A stretch of DNA of 64,000 nt from Geobacter sp. UBA5730 (GCA_002419465.1 DIGE01000004.1:18988-82987); one strand, 5' to 3'. Positions 18,832 through 28,375 are shown, counted from the first letter of the stretch. Notes: generated by a model from the sequence alone, not told the origin. Numbers and translations are program-made.

Positions 18832-18860
18832 AGAGGGCGTTCGTCGGGCGCCCTCTTTTT
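18832..18860 (+). terminator. Rho-independent terminator after second tRNA-Asp
   Basis: AGAGGGCG pairs with CGCCCTCT around a nine-base loop, followed by T-rich sequence. Confidence 0.8.
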
Positions 18861-18890
18861 CGTTTACCCCGTCCAGATTGTGAGCGTCAT

Positions 18891-19622
18891 ATGGACACAG
18901 CCTACGTCGTCATACCTACCTACAATGAACGGGACAACCTGCGCCCGTTGACCAGTCGTATCCTGTGCCAGCATGACTCTCTGCGTATCCTGATTGTTGA
19001 TGACAACTCGCCTGATGGTACCGGAGAACTGGCTGACGAGTTGGCTGCCGAAGATAGCCGTATTCAGGTAGTGCATCGCCCAGCCAAACTGGGCTTGGGC
19101 TCTGCTTACCGTGAGGGCTTCCGCAAGGCTTTGGATTCGGGGGCTGACTACTTGATCGAGATGGACGCCGACTTTTCCCATGACCCGGCCGTATTACCAC
19201 TGTTTCTGGAAAAGATTGCTGAGTGCGATCTGGTGATCGGTTCCCGTTACCAGGACGGGATCAGCGTGGTCAACTGGCCTCTGCGCCGTTTGATGCTGAG
19301 TTACGGTGCCAATGTCTACACCCGTCTGGTTACCGGTCTGAAGATCATGGATTGCACCAGTGGCTTTAAATGTTTCCGCCGTAGCCTGCTGGAGCGGATC
19401 GACCTTGATCGGGTCCGCTCCGACGGTTATTCCTTCCAGATCGAGATGCATTTCCGTTGCGCCGAACTGGGTGCCCGCATTTGTGAGGTGCCGATTATCT
19501 TTATTGACCGCCGGGTCGGACAGTCCAAGATGTCAAAGCGGATTGTACGCGAGGCGGTGATAATGGTCTGGAAGCTGAAACTGGGCAGCCTGCTGCGTCG
19601 TCTGTTCGGCAGGAATCGTTAG
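18891..19622 (+). CDS. Polyprenol-phosphate mannose synthase-like glycosyltransferase (GT2)
   Basis: 243 residues from ATG 18891; the longer frame upstream runs through the tRNA and is not coding. VVIPTYNERDNL near the start, DDNSPDGTGELAD around residue 40, and the DxD-type EMDADFSHDP around residue 90 define the DPM1/DPMS subgroup of family 2 glycosyltransferases. These transfer mannose or another sugar from a nucleotide donor to polyprenyl phosphate at the inner face of the membrane. No C-terminal membrane helices are present, as in DPM1. Substrate not determinable. Confidence 0.85.
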   Translation: MDTAYVVIPTYNERDNLRPLTSRILCQHDSLRILIVDDNSPDGTGELADELAAEDSRIQVVHRPAKLGLGSAYREGFRKALDSGADYLIEMDADFSHDPAVLPLFLEKIAECDLVIGSRYQDGISVVNWPLRRLMLSYGANVYTRLVTGLKIMDCTSGFKCFRRSLLERIDLDRVRSDGYSFQIEMHFRCAELGARICEVPIIFIDRRVGQSKMSKRIVREAVIMVWKLKLGSLLRRLFGRNR

Positions 19623-19624
19623 GC

Positions 19625-19810
19625 ATGTTGGCAGTACTCTGGTCATTGCTGGCGGTGCTCTCCTTCTGGTGCTGGGTTGCTACGATCGGGATAGGCATAG
19701 CACGCGCCTTCCCAAAAGGGCGGCGTTATGACGTTCGTCTGGCGTTCTACTGGGGTGGGGTGGCGCTTGTCTTTGGCTTCTGTTGGGTCGTAGGACTGTC
19801 CAAGGCATGA
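19625..19810 (+). CDS. Small membrane protein
   Basis: 61 residues starting three bases after the glycosyltransferase stop (its start is nearly overlapping), so very probably cotranslated. Two hydrophobic segments (about 2-27 and 38-57) separated by a short basic loop, FPKGRRYDVR. I do not recognise the family. The tight coupling suggests it might anchor or assist the soluble glycosyltransferase, which is inference. Confidence 0.6.
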   Translation: MLAVLWSLLAVLSFWCWVATIGIGIARAFPKGRRYDVRLAFYWGGVALVFGFCWVVGLSKA

Positions 19811-19927
19811 AGAAGGTATGATACACAGGTTTGAGTTGTCATTCACCGGCTTAAATGATAGAGCCTCTAACTGATCCGTTGTCGACCAACTCGGCAGGAC
19901 CCCATGAATAAGGCGTGGTGACTATCC

Positions 19928-20611
19928 ATGATTCAGTTTCATTCTGTTTCACTTGCCTATCAGAAGGATGCCACAGCCCTGCAGAACATCTCCTGCAAGG
20001 TTGCCAAGGGCGAGTTTGTTTTTCTTACCGGCCCGTCCGGGGCCGGTAAGACTACCTTGCTGCGTTTGATCTATGGTGCCCTGAACCCTACCCGTGGACA
20101 GGTGTTGATTGACGGTCAGAATATCAGCCGTTTCAGCCGCTCACAATTTCCCTTTCTGCGGCGCTCCATCGGGGTGGTGTTCCAGGATTTCAAGCTGTTA
20201 CAAAACCGTACCGTGTTTGAAAACGTGGCCATCACACTTGAGGTGCTGGGTTGGGACCGGGGCGATATCAGTAAGCGGGTCATGTATATTCTGCGGCAGA
20301 TGGGAATGGAGTCTAAAATCCATCTGATTCCCCAGCGTCTGTCCGGCGGTGAACAGCAGCGGGTTGCCCTGGCCAGGGCTTTGGTGAACAGCCCCAAGAT
20401 TCTGCTGGCCGACGAGCCCACCGGAAATCTTGACGAAGCCAACAAGCTGCAGATTCTGAACATTTTCAAGGAGGCCAACGTGAAAGGGACCACCGTGGTG
20501 GTGGCCACCCATGATCGTCGCCTGATAGAGCAGGCCCACTACCGGACGATCAGGCTTCAGGCCGGTGAGTTGGCAGGGGATGGGGAGGCGAGCGATGAAG
20601 TCGTCGCGTAA
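19928..20611 (+). CDS. ftsE: Cell division ATP-binding protein FtsE
   Basis: 227 residues. ABC ATPase: Walker A GPSGAGKTTLLRLIYG (about 36), signature LSGGEQQRVALARAL (about 138), Walker B ILLADEPTGNLDE (about 160). MIQFHSVSLAYQKD opening and direct linkage to ftsX identify it. Works with FtsX to control murein hydrolase activation at the septum rather than transport. Confidence 0.95.
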   Translation: MIQFHSVSLAYQKDATALQNISCKVAKGEFVFLTGPSGAGKTTLLRLIYGALNPTRGQVLIDGQNISRFSRSQFPFLRRSIGVVFQDFKLLQNRTVFENVAITLEVLGWDRGDISKRVMYILRQMGMESKIHLIPQRLSGGEQQRVALARALVNSPKILLADEPTGNLDEANKLQILNIFKEANVKGTTVVVATHDRRLIEQAHYRTIRLQAGELAGDGEASDEVVA

Positions 20612-21545
20612 CATAGTCAAGCGTCCCACCATGTCCCACCAGGGAGCCTCGGGGCGTATGCGTTATTTCCTTGGCCGGGCTCTGGCCAATATCCGTCAAA
20701 ACGTTTTTGTGAATGTGGTCACAGTGGGCACCATTACTCTGGCCCTGCTGATCGTGGCACTGTTTCTGCTGCTGGTGGTCAATTTGGAGAATGCCGCAGA
20801 GTCTTGGAGTGAACGGGTTCAGGTTACGGTCTACTTTGACAAGGAATTAACAGCGCAGGAGCAGACTGATCTCAAAAACAGGATTCAGGCCTTGCCCGGT
20901 ACGGTAAAGGTAGGATGGGTGGGCCGTGATGAGGCGCTCAAGCGTTTTAAGGGGCGGCTGAAGGGGCAGGAGACGCTGCTCGAAGGGGTGCGTCCCGAGA
21001 TTCTGCCGACCTCATTTGAGATTGCCCTGAAAAAGAGCAGCCGTAGTAGCGAGGCGGTGGAGGCCTATGTGGCCCGCCTGAAAATGGTGCCTGGCATCGG
21101 TGAGATTCAGTACGGCGAGGAATGGGTGCGTCGCTTCAACACCTTCCTGACCTTTATGCGGTTGGTGGGCGCGTTGGTTGGTGGTTTTCTGCTGATTGCG
21201 GTGGTCTTCATCGTCTCCAACACCATCAGGCTGACCATCTACGCCCGGCGTGACGAACTGGAAGTGATGTCGCTGGTTGGGGCTACCCGCCTGTTTATCA
21301 AGATGCCTTTTCTGATTGAGGGACTTGTGCAGGGGTTGGCCGGCGGCTTGTTGTCCCTGATCCTGATCGTGTTGATCTATCAATTGTTTTTGCATAATGC
21401 CGGGAATTTTTTAACCTTCAATCCGGTCACTTCCGGTCTGGCTTTCCTTCCGGTTGAATTCATGCTCGGCCTGGTGGCGGTCGGCGCGCTGCTGGGAGTT
21501 ACGGGGAGTCTTACTTCCCTGCGACGTTTTATGGCGGACAGCTAG
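20595..21545 (+). CDS. ftsX: Cell division protein FtsX
   Basis: 316 residues from ATG 20595, six bases after GGGGAGG; it overlaps the end of ftsE by 17 bases. One membrane helix (about 38-60), a large periplasmic loop of about 100 residues (residues ~65-165), and three helices in the C-terminal half, the FtsX/ABC permease topology. The periplasmic loop in the family binds an EnvC-type hydrolase activator, and such a gene follows immediately. Confidence 0.93.
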   Translation: MKSSRNIVKRPTMSHQGASGRMRYFLGRALANIRQNVFVNVVTVGTITLALLIVALFLLLVVNLENAAESWSERVQVTVYFDKELTAQEQTDLKNRIQALPGTVKVGWVGRDEALKRFKGRLKGQETLLEGVRPEILPTSFEIALKKSSRSSEAVEAYVARLKMVPGIGEIQYGEEWVRRFNTFLTFMRLVGALVGGFLLIAVVFIVSNTIRLTIYARRDELEVMSLVGATRLFIKMPFLIEGLVQGLAGGLLSLILIVLIYQLFLHNAGNFLTFNPVTSGLAFLPVEFMLGLVAVGALLGVTGSLTSLRRFMADS

Positions 21546-21549
21546 GCCG

Positions 21550-22740
21550 ATGATTCGCACCCTGCTGCTTCTTATCGTCGCTGCGTTGCTGGTGTTGGCA
21601 GGCAGTGCCCTGGCCAGTTCTCCCCATGATGAACTGCGTGGGGTTCGACGTGAGATTCGTGCAAAGCAAACCCTGCTGAAGAAGACCAAAAAGGTCGAGG
21701 CGGCGGTATCGCAGGAACTCCAGGATATTCTGAAAAACCTTGCCCGCAAGGAATCCGAGTTAAAACAGCTTGACCGTGATCTGTCCACGGTTGAAGGCGC
21801 CATTGCACGTACTGGACAAGAGGTGGCCCGAGTCACCGAAGAGGCCCAGGTGAAGCAGCGTCAGATCGAACGTCGTCTGACAGCACTGTATAAGGCTGGA
21901 GAACTGGGAGCGGTGCGGATGTTCTTTTCTGCCGAAAGTTTTCCTCAGATGGCAGAGAATATTCGTTACATGCGTTCGGTGCTGGAACATGATAAACGGA
22001 TTTTTGCCGAATACACTCAGAAACTTGAGGAGTTGAGCCAGCTGAAGGTGCGGCTCGAACAGGATGCATCCCGCAAGGAACGGCTGAAAGGTACCATTGC
22101 TTCTAAAAAAAATGAGATTGAAGAGGAAAAGCAAAAGAAGGCCAGTCTGCTCTCCAAGGTGCAAGGTGATCGTAAATCTTACGAACAGTCAATCAAGGAG
22201 CTGAGTGCCAACGCAGCACGTTTGCAGAACATGTTGAACCGTTTGGAAGCCGAGAGCCGGCGGCGGGCCTTCCAAAAGCAGGAAAAACCCGGTAGTACCC
22301 GCAAAGTTCCCCCTGAGTTGCCGCCGGTGCCTGATCGTGGTTTTGCCTCCCAAAAAGGGCGGTTGCCGATGCCGGTGCGTGGTCAGGTGCTGGAGGGCTT
22401 TGGCAAGCATAAACACCCCGAGTTCAACTCTTATACGTTTACCAAGGGACTCTTCATTGCGGCTCCGGCAGGCAGTGAGATCAAAGCGGTCTATGAGGGA
22501 ACGGTGATATTTGCCGACTACTTCAAGGGTTACGGCAATATGGTGATTGTTGACCATGGCGGAGGCTATTTCACACTGTATGCCCATGCTGCCCGTATTA
22601 ACCGCAAGGTCGGCAGTGAGATCGGCCGTGGCGATACCTTGGCGGTGGTGGGGGATGTTGACTCTACGCGGGGGCCGGTGCTTTACTTTGAGGTCAGGCA
22701 CCAGGGTAAGCCACAGGACCCGGCCGGCTGGATCCGTTGA
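21550..22740 (+). CDS. EnvC-like murein hydrolase activator (LytM/M23 domain)
   Basis: 396 residues from ATG 21550, five bases after ftsX. A signal peptide (LLLLIVAALLVLAGSALAS), a long coiled coil (about 25-255), then a C-terminal LytM/peptidase M23 domain. The metal-site motif that normally reads HxGxD is KGLFIAAP here, while HGGGYFTLYAH is kept: the zinc site looks incomplete, as in E. coli EnvC, which activates amidases instead of cutting peptidoglycan itself. Acts in the periplasm with FtsEX. Confidence 0.88.
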   Translation: MIRTLLLLIVAALLVLAGSALASSPHDELRGVRREIRAKQTLLKKTKKVEAAVSQELQDILKNLARKESELKQLDRDLSTVEGAIARTGQEVARVTEEAQVKQRQIERRLTALYKAGELGAVRMFFSAESFPQMAENIRYMRSVLEHDKRIFAEYTQKLEELSQLKVRLEQDASRKERLKGTIASKKNEIEEEKQKKASLLSKVQGDRKSYEQSIKELSANAARLQNMLNRLEAESRRRAFQKQEKPGSTRKVPPELPPVPDRGFASQKGRLPMPVRGQVLEGFGKHKHPEFNSYTFTKGLFIAAPAGSEIKAVYEGTVIFADYFKGYGNMVIVDHGGGYFTLYAHAARINRKVGSEIGRGDTLAVVGDVDSTRGPVLYFEVRHQGKPQDPAGWIR

Positions 22741-22829
22741 CCTTTGGAAAAAATCCTCGTTTCCCAGGGATAATAGTTGTATTAGTAGATACTATAGTGA
22801 TTCACCATCTTTCGGAGGAAGAGACAAAC

Positions 22830-24194
22830 ATGCAGAAGCCTGGCAGAACCAAAAAGGTGGCCCTTGGATTTCTGGTGGCAGCGGTTGCCCTGATTACCTT
22901 CATCGGCATCAGCACCCAGCGACGTTGTGATGCCCAGGGTGGCAAGGAATACGAGTACATCGGCCTGTTTACCGATGTGATGACCATCGTTAAAAAGAAC
23001 TATGTTGAAGAGGTTGACTCCAAAAAACTGATCTATGGCGCCATCAACGGTATGCTGGCGGCCCTGGACCCGCATAGTTCCTTCATGACCCCTGAAACCT
23101 TCAAGGAGATGAAGATCGATACCAAGGGGGCTTTCGGTGGGCTGGGGATCGAGATCAGTATCAAGGATGGCATCCTGACGGTTATTTCTCCCATTGAAGA
23201 TACCCCTGCCCAGCGGGCCGGTATCAAGGCCGGTGACCAGATTCTCAAGATAGATGAGCGTTTTACCAAGGATCTCTCGATCACCGATGCGGTCAAGCGG
23301 ATGCGGGGGCCCAAGGGGTCCAAGGTGATCCTGACCATCATGCGGGATGGATTTGACCGTCCGAAAGAGTTCCCGCTGGCCCGTGACATTATCCAGGTCA
23401 AGAGCGTTAGGTCTCGCCTGTTTGACGGTGGCTACGGCTATGTGCGGGTGGCCCAGTTCCAGGAGCGCACCGATGAGGATTTTGCCAAGGCGCTGAAGAC
23501 CCTGGTTGAGGAAAACAAGGGCAAGCAACTGTCCGGGCTGGTGCTGGACCTGCGGAATGATCCCGGCGGGTTGTTGGACCAGGCCGTCCGGATATCTGAT
23601 CACTTTGTGGAGAACGGAAAGCTGATTGTCTATACCGCTGGCCGTGAAAAGGAATCCCGCATGCAGTTCAATGCCAGTAACCGCAGCAAAGAACCTGGCT
23701 ATCCTATTGTGGTGCTGATCAACGGCGGCAGCGCCAGCGCTTCCGAGATTGTGGCCGGCGCTCTCCAGGATCATAAGCGTGGTGTGGTGATGGGCACCCA
23801 GAGTTTTGGCAAGGGCTCAGTGCAGACCATCATCCCGCTCTCCGATGAATCAGGCTTGCGGCTGACCACTGCCCGTTACTATACACCGCTGGGGCGCTCC
23901 ATTCAGGCCAAAGGCATCACTCCCGACATTCTGGTGGATCAGCTGGATTTGCCCAAGGAGCCATCCAAGCGTGAGATGCAGCTGCTCCGTGAAAAGGATC
24001 TGGAGAACCACTTTGAAGGGGATGGCAAGGGTGAACCGACGCCCGAGAAACAGGAGGAGCCCAAGGAAGCAAAATCTGACAAGGGCGATAAAAAATCCGT
24101 TGATCCGCTTAAGGTTGACTATCAGCTGCTACGGGCCGTTGACCTGCTGAAGAGCTGGGAGATTCTCAAAACACTGGGGTCGGCCAAGCCATAG
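22830..24194 (+). CDS. C-terminal processing protease (S41, CtpA/Prc type)
   Basis: 454 residues from ATG 22830 with GGAGGAAG nine bases upstream; the frame is open back to 22737 but that overlaps the previous stop and has no good start. N-terminal hydrophobic anchor (LGFLVAAVALITFIGI), a PDZ domain around residues 85-170, and the S41 catalytic core: serine in NGGSASASEIVAGAL (about 312) and lysine in GTQSFGKGSVQT (about 336). Charged, low-complexity tail rich in E and K. Periplasmic; often next to ftsEX-envC. Confidence 0.92.
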   Translation: MQKPGRTKKVALGFLVAAVALITFIGISTQRRCDAQGGKEYEYIGLFTDVMTIVKKNYVEEVDSKKLIYGAINGMLAALDPHSSFMTPETFKEMKIDTKGAFGGLGIEISIKDGILTVISPIEDTPAQRAGIKAGDQILKIDERFTKDLSITDAVKRMRGPKGSKVILTIMRDGFDRPKEFPLARDIIQVKSVRSRLFDGGYGYVRVAQFQERTDEDFAKALKTLVEENKGKQLSGLVLDLRNDPGGLLDQAVRISDHFVENGKLIVYTAGREKESRMQFNASNRSKEPGYPIVVLINGGSASASEIVAGALQDHKRGVVMGTQSFGKGSVQTIIPLSDESGLRLTTARYYTPLGRSIQAKGITPDILVDQLDLPKEPSKREMQLLREKDLENHFEGDGKGEPTPEKQEEPKEAKSDKGDKKSVDPLKVDYQLLRAVDLLKSWEILKTLGSAKP

Positions 24195-25178
24195 ATGCCA
24201 CAGAAACCTCGGCAACCACGGACGAATCGTTACAAACAGCAGAACGGCAAGGGCGCAACCGCCCTTGCCGTTTTCCTTGTCCTGTTGTTGTTTGTGCTGG
24301 TGGGCAGCTACTATTTCCTGTCTTGGCAGCAGAAAGAGCCCCCGGTGGTGAAGTTGCAACCGGCAGGTGCTGCCGCTCCCCGTCCCGCACAGGTGTTTTC
24401 CTCGACTGCCCCTGATGATCTGCCCCGACCAATCAAGGAGGCCGGTCCTGATTGGGAACACTATACCGATGATGCGGTGCCCGCGCCTGTCGCGCCGTTG
24501 CCACGAACCAAGGGTAGCGCCGAGTTGGCCATCATTGTCGACGACATGGGCAGCTCACTGCAAGAGATTCGCAGTCTAACCGCCATCGGGGTTCCGCTCT
24601 CCTATGCCGTGATCCCCGGCCTGCGCCATGATGGTGAGGTTGCGGCTTTTGCCGTTGGGCAGGGTGGCGAGGTGCTGGTACATATGCCGATGCAATCCAA
24701 GGAATATCCACAGCGTCGTCTGGAAGCGAACGGGCTGTTGCTTGATCATGATGAACGTCAGTTGCAGACGCTGTTGGAAGGTTATTTTGAACGGATTCCT
24801 CAGGCAGTTGGGGCCAACAATCACACCGGCTCGGCTTTTACCGAAGACGTTGCACGGATGCGGGTGGTGTTGGGGCAGCTCAAACAGAGGGGCATGTTTT
24901 TTGTAGACAGCGTTACCACCTCGGCCACGGTCGGACCACGGGTAGCGGCTGACCTGCAGTTGAAGACTGCGCGCCGGGACGTGTTTCTTGACAATGAACA
25001 GGATGAAACGTACATCCGGGGCCAGTTGGACAAGGCCGTTGCCCGGGCGGGAAAAACCGGTCGGGCTATCGCCATCTGCCACCCCCATCCGACCACTATT
25101 GCCACGCTGGCCAAGACACTGCCGGGCCTGAAGCAGCAGGGGATAACCCTGGTGCCCGTCTCAAAGCTGGTGCATTAG
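24195..25178 (+). CDS. Divergent polysaccharide deacetylase family protein (YibQ-like)
   Basis: 327 residues, starting on the base after the ctp stop. Membrane anchor near residues 20-40 (ALAVFLVLLLFVLVGSYYFL), a Pro/Ala-rich linker, then a domain from about residue 110 with LAIIVDDMGSS, VPLSYAVIPGL, HMPMQS and GANNHTGSAFTED, which are the conserved blocks of the divergent polysaccharide deacetylase family (DUF610). The envC-ctp-yibQ order is typical. The biochemical role of the family is not established. Confidence 0.88.
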   Translation: MPQKPRQPRTNRYKQQNGKGATALAVFLVLLLFVLVGSYYFLSWQQKEPPVVKLQPAGAAAPRPAQVFSSTAPDDLPRPIKEAGPDWEHYTDDAVPAPVAPLPRTKGSAELAIIVDDMGSSLQEIRSLTAIGVPLSYAVIPGLRHDGEVAAFAVGQGGEVLVHMPMQSKEYPQRRLEANGLLLDHDERQLQTLLEGYFERIPQAVGANNHTGSAFTEDVARMRVVLGQLKQRGMFFVDSVTTSATVGPRVAADLQLKTARRDVFLDNEQDETYIRGQLDKAVARAGKTGRAIAICHPHPTTIATLAKTLPGLKQQGITLVPVSKLVH

Positions 25179-25365
25179 CAGGCTGTTGAAATTTAACTAG
25201 TTATTTACACTGATTTATGGTACATTTTTGCGCATAATATCTCGGAATCATTGATAAGAGTAGATTAACCGAAATCACAACGATTTGAACAACGAAACAA
25301 ACTCGAAAATCGATCTGAAGATCGAATAGGCATCAAAGTAAGTCGAATTTCAACGACCTGTTAGC
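25177..25365 (+). mobile_element. Small AT-rich element with terminal inverted repeats (MITE-like)
   Basis: AGCAGGCTGTTGAAATT (25177-25193) recurs inverted at the other end as AATTTCAACGACCTGTT (25347-25363), 15 of 19 positions matching when extended. Between them the DNA is clearly more AT-rich than the neighbours, has no open frame, and contains a perfect inner hairpin TCGATCT-GA-AGATCGA (about 25312-25327). This is the structure of a non-autonomous transposable element of about 190 bp inserted right at the yibQ stop codon. No other copy is in the window, and no target-site duplication is obvious. Confidence 0.45.
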
Positions 25366-25465
25366 GCAAGCCAATCCAACAATTAAGAGCCCTCTCATGG
25401 GCGGGAAGTGTGACGTTTATCTCGTGATATCCTTACACCCCACAGCCTGTTTAGCTAAAAACCGC

Positions 25466-25495
25466 TTGACAGGTTCTTGTGGTAGCTGCTATGTA
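25466..25495 (+). promoter_or_regulatory. Sigma-70 promoter of tRNA-Val (GAC)
   Basis: TTGACA (25466-25471) and TATGTA (25490-25495), 18-bp spacer, 16 bp before the tRNA. The rest of 25366-25465 holds nothing recognisable. Confidence 0.65.
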
Positions 25496-25511
25496 AACAA
25501 TTCCTTGCTGG

Positions 25512-25586
25512 AGGCGCGTAGCTCAGGGGGAGAGCGCTACCCTGACACGGTAGAGGTCGGCGGTTCGAAACCGCCCGCGCCTACCA
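25512..25586 (+). tRNA. tRNA-Val (anticodon GAC)
   Basis: 75 nt with CCA. Acceptor AGGCGCG/CGCGCCT, anticodon stem CTACC/GGTAG around CTGACAC, T-arm GGTTCGAAACC. Confidence 0.95.
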
Positions 25587-25600
25587 TTTGACTTGAGAAT

Positions 25601-25624
25601 GGCATCGGCGTACCGATGCCTTTT
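25601..25624 (+). terminator. Terminator between tRNA-Val and thrS
   Basis: GGCATCGG pairs perfectly with CCGATGCC around CGTA, followed by TTTTCTG. It lies only 20 bp before the thrS start, so some read-through or a promoter inside the tRNA region must feed thrS. Confidence 0.75.
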
Positions 25625-25644
25625 CTGTTTGGAGAAAACGGACC

Positions 25645-27555
25645 ATGTCCATGATCAACGTAAGCTTGCCTGATGGTTCACAGCGGGAATTGGCTGCCGA
25701 CGCAACCGTTGCCGACCTGGCCGCCTCGATTGGCGCCGGTCTGGCCAAGGCCGCCCTGGCCGGTCAAGTGAACGGTGAACTGGTGGACTTGTCGGCCCCA
25801 CTTGCCGATGGCGCCACGGTCGCGATCATCACGGAAAAAAGTCCCGAGGCGCTGGATATCATCCGGCACTCCACCTCTCACCTGATGGCCCAAGCGGTCA
25901 AGGAGCTGTTTCCCCAGGCCAAGGTAACCATCGGTCCATCGGTTGAAAACGGTTTTTACTACGATTTTGATGTGGAGACCCCCTTTACGCCCGAGGACCT
26001 GGAGCGGATTGAAAAAAAGATGGCCGAGCTGGCAGCGGCTGGTATGGTGGTTGAGCGTTCGGTAAAGTCCAGTGCCGACGCGATCGCCTTTTTTGAACAG
26101 ATGGGCGAGCCGTACAAGAAGGAACTGATTGAGGGGTTTGGCACCGAAACGGTCTCCATCTATACCCAGGGTGGCTTTGCCGATCTTTGCCGTGGTCCCC
26201 ACGTCCCCAATACCGGCAAGCTCAAGGCATTCAAGCTGCTCTCGATTGCCGGCGCCTACTGGCGTGGTGATGAAAAGAACCGGATGCTGCAACGGATCTA
26301 CGGCACCGCCTTTGTGGACAAGAAGGAGCTGGAGGCCTACCTGCACCGTCTTGAAGAGGCCAAGCGCCGCGATCACCGCAAGCTGGGCCGTGAACTGGAT
26401 CTGTTCTCGTTCTCCGATGAGGTTGGCCCCGGTTTTGCTATCTGGCACCCCAAGGGGGCCATGCTGCGCACCCTGCTGGAAGATTTCGAGCGCAAGGAGC
26501 ACTTAAAGCGTGGCTACGATATTGTTGTAGGGCCCCAGATTCTCAAGACTGAGCTCTGGCAGCGTTCCGGCCACTACGACAACTACCGCGAAAATATGTA
26601 CTTCACCGAGGTGGACGAGCAAAGCTTCGGCGTTAAGCCGATGAACTGCCTTGCCCACATGATTATCTACAAATCGCAGTTGCGCAGCTACCGCGACCTG
26701 CCGCAACGCTATTTTGAATTGGGTACGGTGCACCGTCATGAACGGGCAGGCGTGTTGCACGGCTTGCTGAGGGTACGCTGTTTTACCCAGGATGATGCTC
26801 ATATTCTCTGTACCCCCGAGCAGTTGGATGCCGAGATCAAGGGCGTGCTGAAGTTTGTCTCCGATGTGATGGGGATCTTCGGTTTTGAATACGAAATGGA
26901 ACTGTCGACCCGTCCCGAGAAGTCCATCGGCAGCGACGACGACTGGGAACGTGCCACCAACGCCCTGTTGGGCGCTTTGAAGGATACCGGCCGCCCCTTT
27001 GAGATCAATGAAGGCGATGGTGCCTTCTATGGCCCCAAGATTGACATCAAACTGCGTGATTGTCTTGACAGACGGTGGCAGTGTGCTACTATCCAGTGCG
27101 ATTTTACCCTACCCGAGCGGTTCGATCTGACCTATGTTGCCAGTGACGGTGAGCGTAAACGGCCGGTCATGGTGCATCGGGTTATCCTCGGTTCCATTGA
27201 ACGCTTTATCGGCGTACTGATCGAACACTTTGCCGGCAACTTCCCGCTTTGGCTCGCTCCGGTGCAGGCGGTTGTACTGACGGTGACTGACAACCAGATT
27301 CCCTATGCCCAGGAGGTGTTTAAACAACTCCGCGGGGCCGGGATCAGGGTCCAGGAAGATCTTCGCAACGAGAAGTTGAACTTCAAGATCCGTGAGGCGC
27401 AGCTACAGAAGATTCCGTATATGCTGGTGATCGGGGACAAAGAAGTGGAGCAGGGCACTGTCACACCACGTTTTCGCGACGGCACTAATCTGCATGCCAT
27501 GAAACCGGAAGAATTTATCGCCTTTGTCGAGTTAGAAGTTAAAGCACATAAGTAA
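25645..27555 (+). CDS. thrS: Threonyl-tRNA synthetase
   Basis: 636 residues, full length. N-terminal TGS domain (about 1-62), second additional/editing domain with [16 protein letters not shown] (about 73-88) and the conserved RGPHVPNTG around 190, class II catalytic core ([33 protein letters not shown]) and C-terminal anticodon-binding domain (about 540-636). First gene of thrS-infC-rpmI-rplT, the order found in most bacteria. Confidence 0.96.
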   Translation: MSMINVSLPDGSQRELAADATVADLAASIGAGLAKAALAGQVNGELVDLSAPLADGATVAIITEKSPEALDIIRHSTSHLMAQAVKELFPQAKVTIGPSVENGFYYDFDVETPFTPEDLERIEKKMAELAAAGMVVERSVKSSADAIAFFEQMGEPYKKELIEGFGTETVSIYTQGGFADLCRGPHVPNTGKLKAFKLLSIAGAYWRGDEKNRMLQRIYGTAFVDKKELEAYLHRLEEAKRRDHRKLGRELDLFSFSDEVGPGFAIWHPKGAMLRTLLEDFERKEHLKRGYDIVVGPQILKTELWQRSGHYDNYRENMYFTEVDEQSFGVKPMNCLAHMIIYKSQLRSYRDLPQRYFELGTVHRHERAGVLHGLLRVRCFTQDDAHILCTPEQLDAEIKGVLKFVSDVMGIFGFEYEMELSTRPEKSIGSDDDWERATNALLGALKDTGRPFEINEGDGAFYGPKIDIKLRDCLDRRWQCATIQCDFTLPERFDLTYVASDGERKRPVMVHRVILGSIERFIGVLIEHFAGNFPLWLAPVQAVVLTVTDNQIPYAQEVFKQLRGAGIRVQEDLRNEKLNFKIREAQLQKIPYMLVIGDKEVEQGTVTPRFRDGTNLHAMKPEEFIAFVELEVKAHK

Positions 27556-27584
27556 CATGTTGGTATCTTGTACGGAGGTGTGTC

Positions 27585-28112
27585 ATAGCCGCTCCTAAAA
27601 CTGCAACGGTTAACATTAACCAGGCCATTCGCGCACAAGAGGTGCGTGTAGTTGCCGATGACGGCGAACAGTTGGGGGTTTTGACCCTTCGCGAGGCCCT
27701 GGAGGCCGCCGAAGCACGGCACCTCGATCTGGTGGAGGTCTCTCCGACCGCCACACCGCCGGTCTGTCGTATCATGGACTACGGCAAGTTCAAGTATCAG
27801 ACCAGCAAGAAACAGCAGGAAGCCAAGAAGAAACAGGTGCAGGTGCAGGTCAAAGAGGTCAAGATCCGTCCCAAGACCGATGACCACGACCTGGACTTCA
27901 AGATCAAGCATGTGCGCCGTTTTCTGGAAGAGGGCAACAAGGCCAAGGTAACCCTGGTCTACCGTGGCCGTGAGATCACCCATCAGGATATTGGCCGCGC
28001 AGTGATTGAAAAATTTGCGGCCGAACTGGTTGATGTCGGCGTGGTGGAGGTGGCCCCCCGGATTGACGGTCGCCAACTGTTTATGATTATTGCGCCGAAG
28101 GCGAAAAAATAA
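27585..28112 (+). CDS. infC: Translation initiation factor IF-3, non-canonical ATA start
   Basis: 175 residues when started at ATA 27585, six bases after GGAGG. No ATG, GTG or TTG lies in frame between the upstream ribosome binding site and GTG 27642; starting at that GTG would remove the conserved beginning (VNINQAIRAQEVRVV). Starting at ATA gives normal family length. IF3 checks start-codon pairing, and infC in many bacteria uses AUU, AUA or AUC so that high IF3 represses its own translation; the same is inferred here. Prevents premature 50S joining. Confidence 0.93.
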   Translation: MAAPKTATVNINQAIRAQEVRVVADDGEQLGVLTLREALEAAEARHLDLVEVSPTATPPVCRIMDYGKFKYQTSKKQQEAKKKQVQVQVKEVKIRPKTDDHDLDFKIKHVRRFLEEGNKAKVTLVYRGREITHQDIGRAVIEKFAAELVDVGVVEVAPRIDGRQLFMIIAPKAKK

Positions 28113-28145
28113 CCTGTATAGTTATACATTACAAAGGAGTCTGCA

Positions 28146-28343
28146 ATGCCCAAGATCAAGACCAACCGCGCCGCTGCCAAGCGCTTTAAAAAGACCGGTA
28201 CCGGCAAGGTCAAGCGCGCCTGTGCCTTTACCAGCCATATTCTGACCTGCAAGTCACGCAAGCGTAAGCGCAACCTGCGCCAGGGCGGCATGGTTGCCGC
28301 AGTTGACCAGAAGAACATCTGCGCACTGATTCCTTACCTGTAA
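28146..28343 (+). CDS. rpmI: 50S ribosomal protein L35
   Basis: 65 residues: [20 protein letters not shown] at the start, strongly basic throughout, [11 protein letters not shown] in the middle. Start preceded by AAAGGAG. Typical length and position between infC and rplT. Confidence 0.96.
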   Translation: MPKIKTNRAAAKRFKKTGTGKVKRACAFTSHILTCKSRKRKRNLRQGGMVAAVDQKNICALIPYL

Positions 28344-28356
28344 CCGTGTAAGGTTA

Positions 28357-28375
28357 GGCGCACCACTGGTGCGCC
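28357..28375 (+). promoter_or_regulatory. Hairpin between rpmI and rplT
   Basis: GGCGCACC pairs perfectly with GGTGCGCC around ACT. There is no T-run, so it is not a standard terminator. In E. coli and B. subtilis this operon is autoregulated by L20 binding a structured mRNA; this hairpin in the 93-bp leader of rplT could be part of such a site or an RNA-processing/stability element. Function is inference. Confidence 0.4.

Noticed and set aside
22782..23774. Antisense open frame of 330 codons opposite ctp
   Set aside because: Shadow of the S41 protease gene; composition is His/Gln/Gly-rich as expected from reversed codons.
25397..25591. 64-codon open frame over tRNA-Val
   Set aside because: It covers the tRNA and its promoter; not coding.
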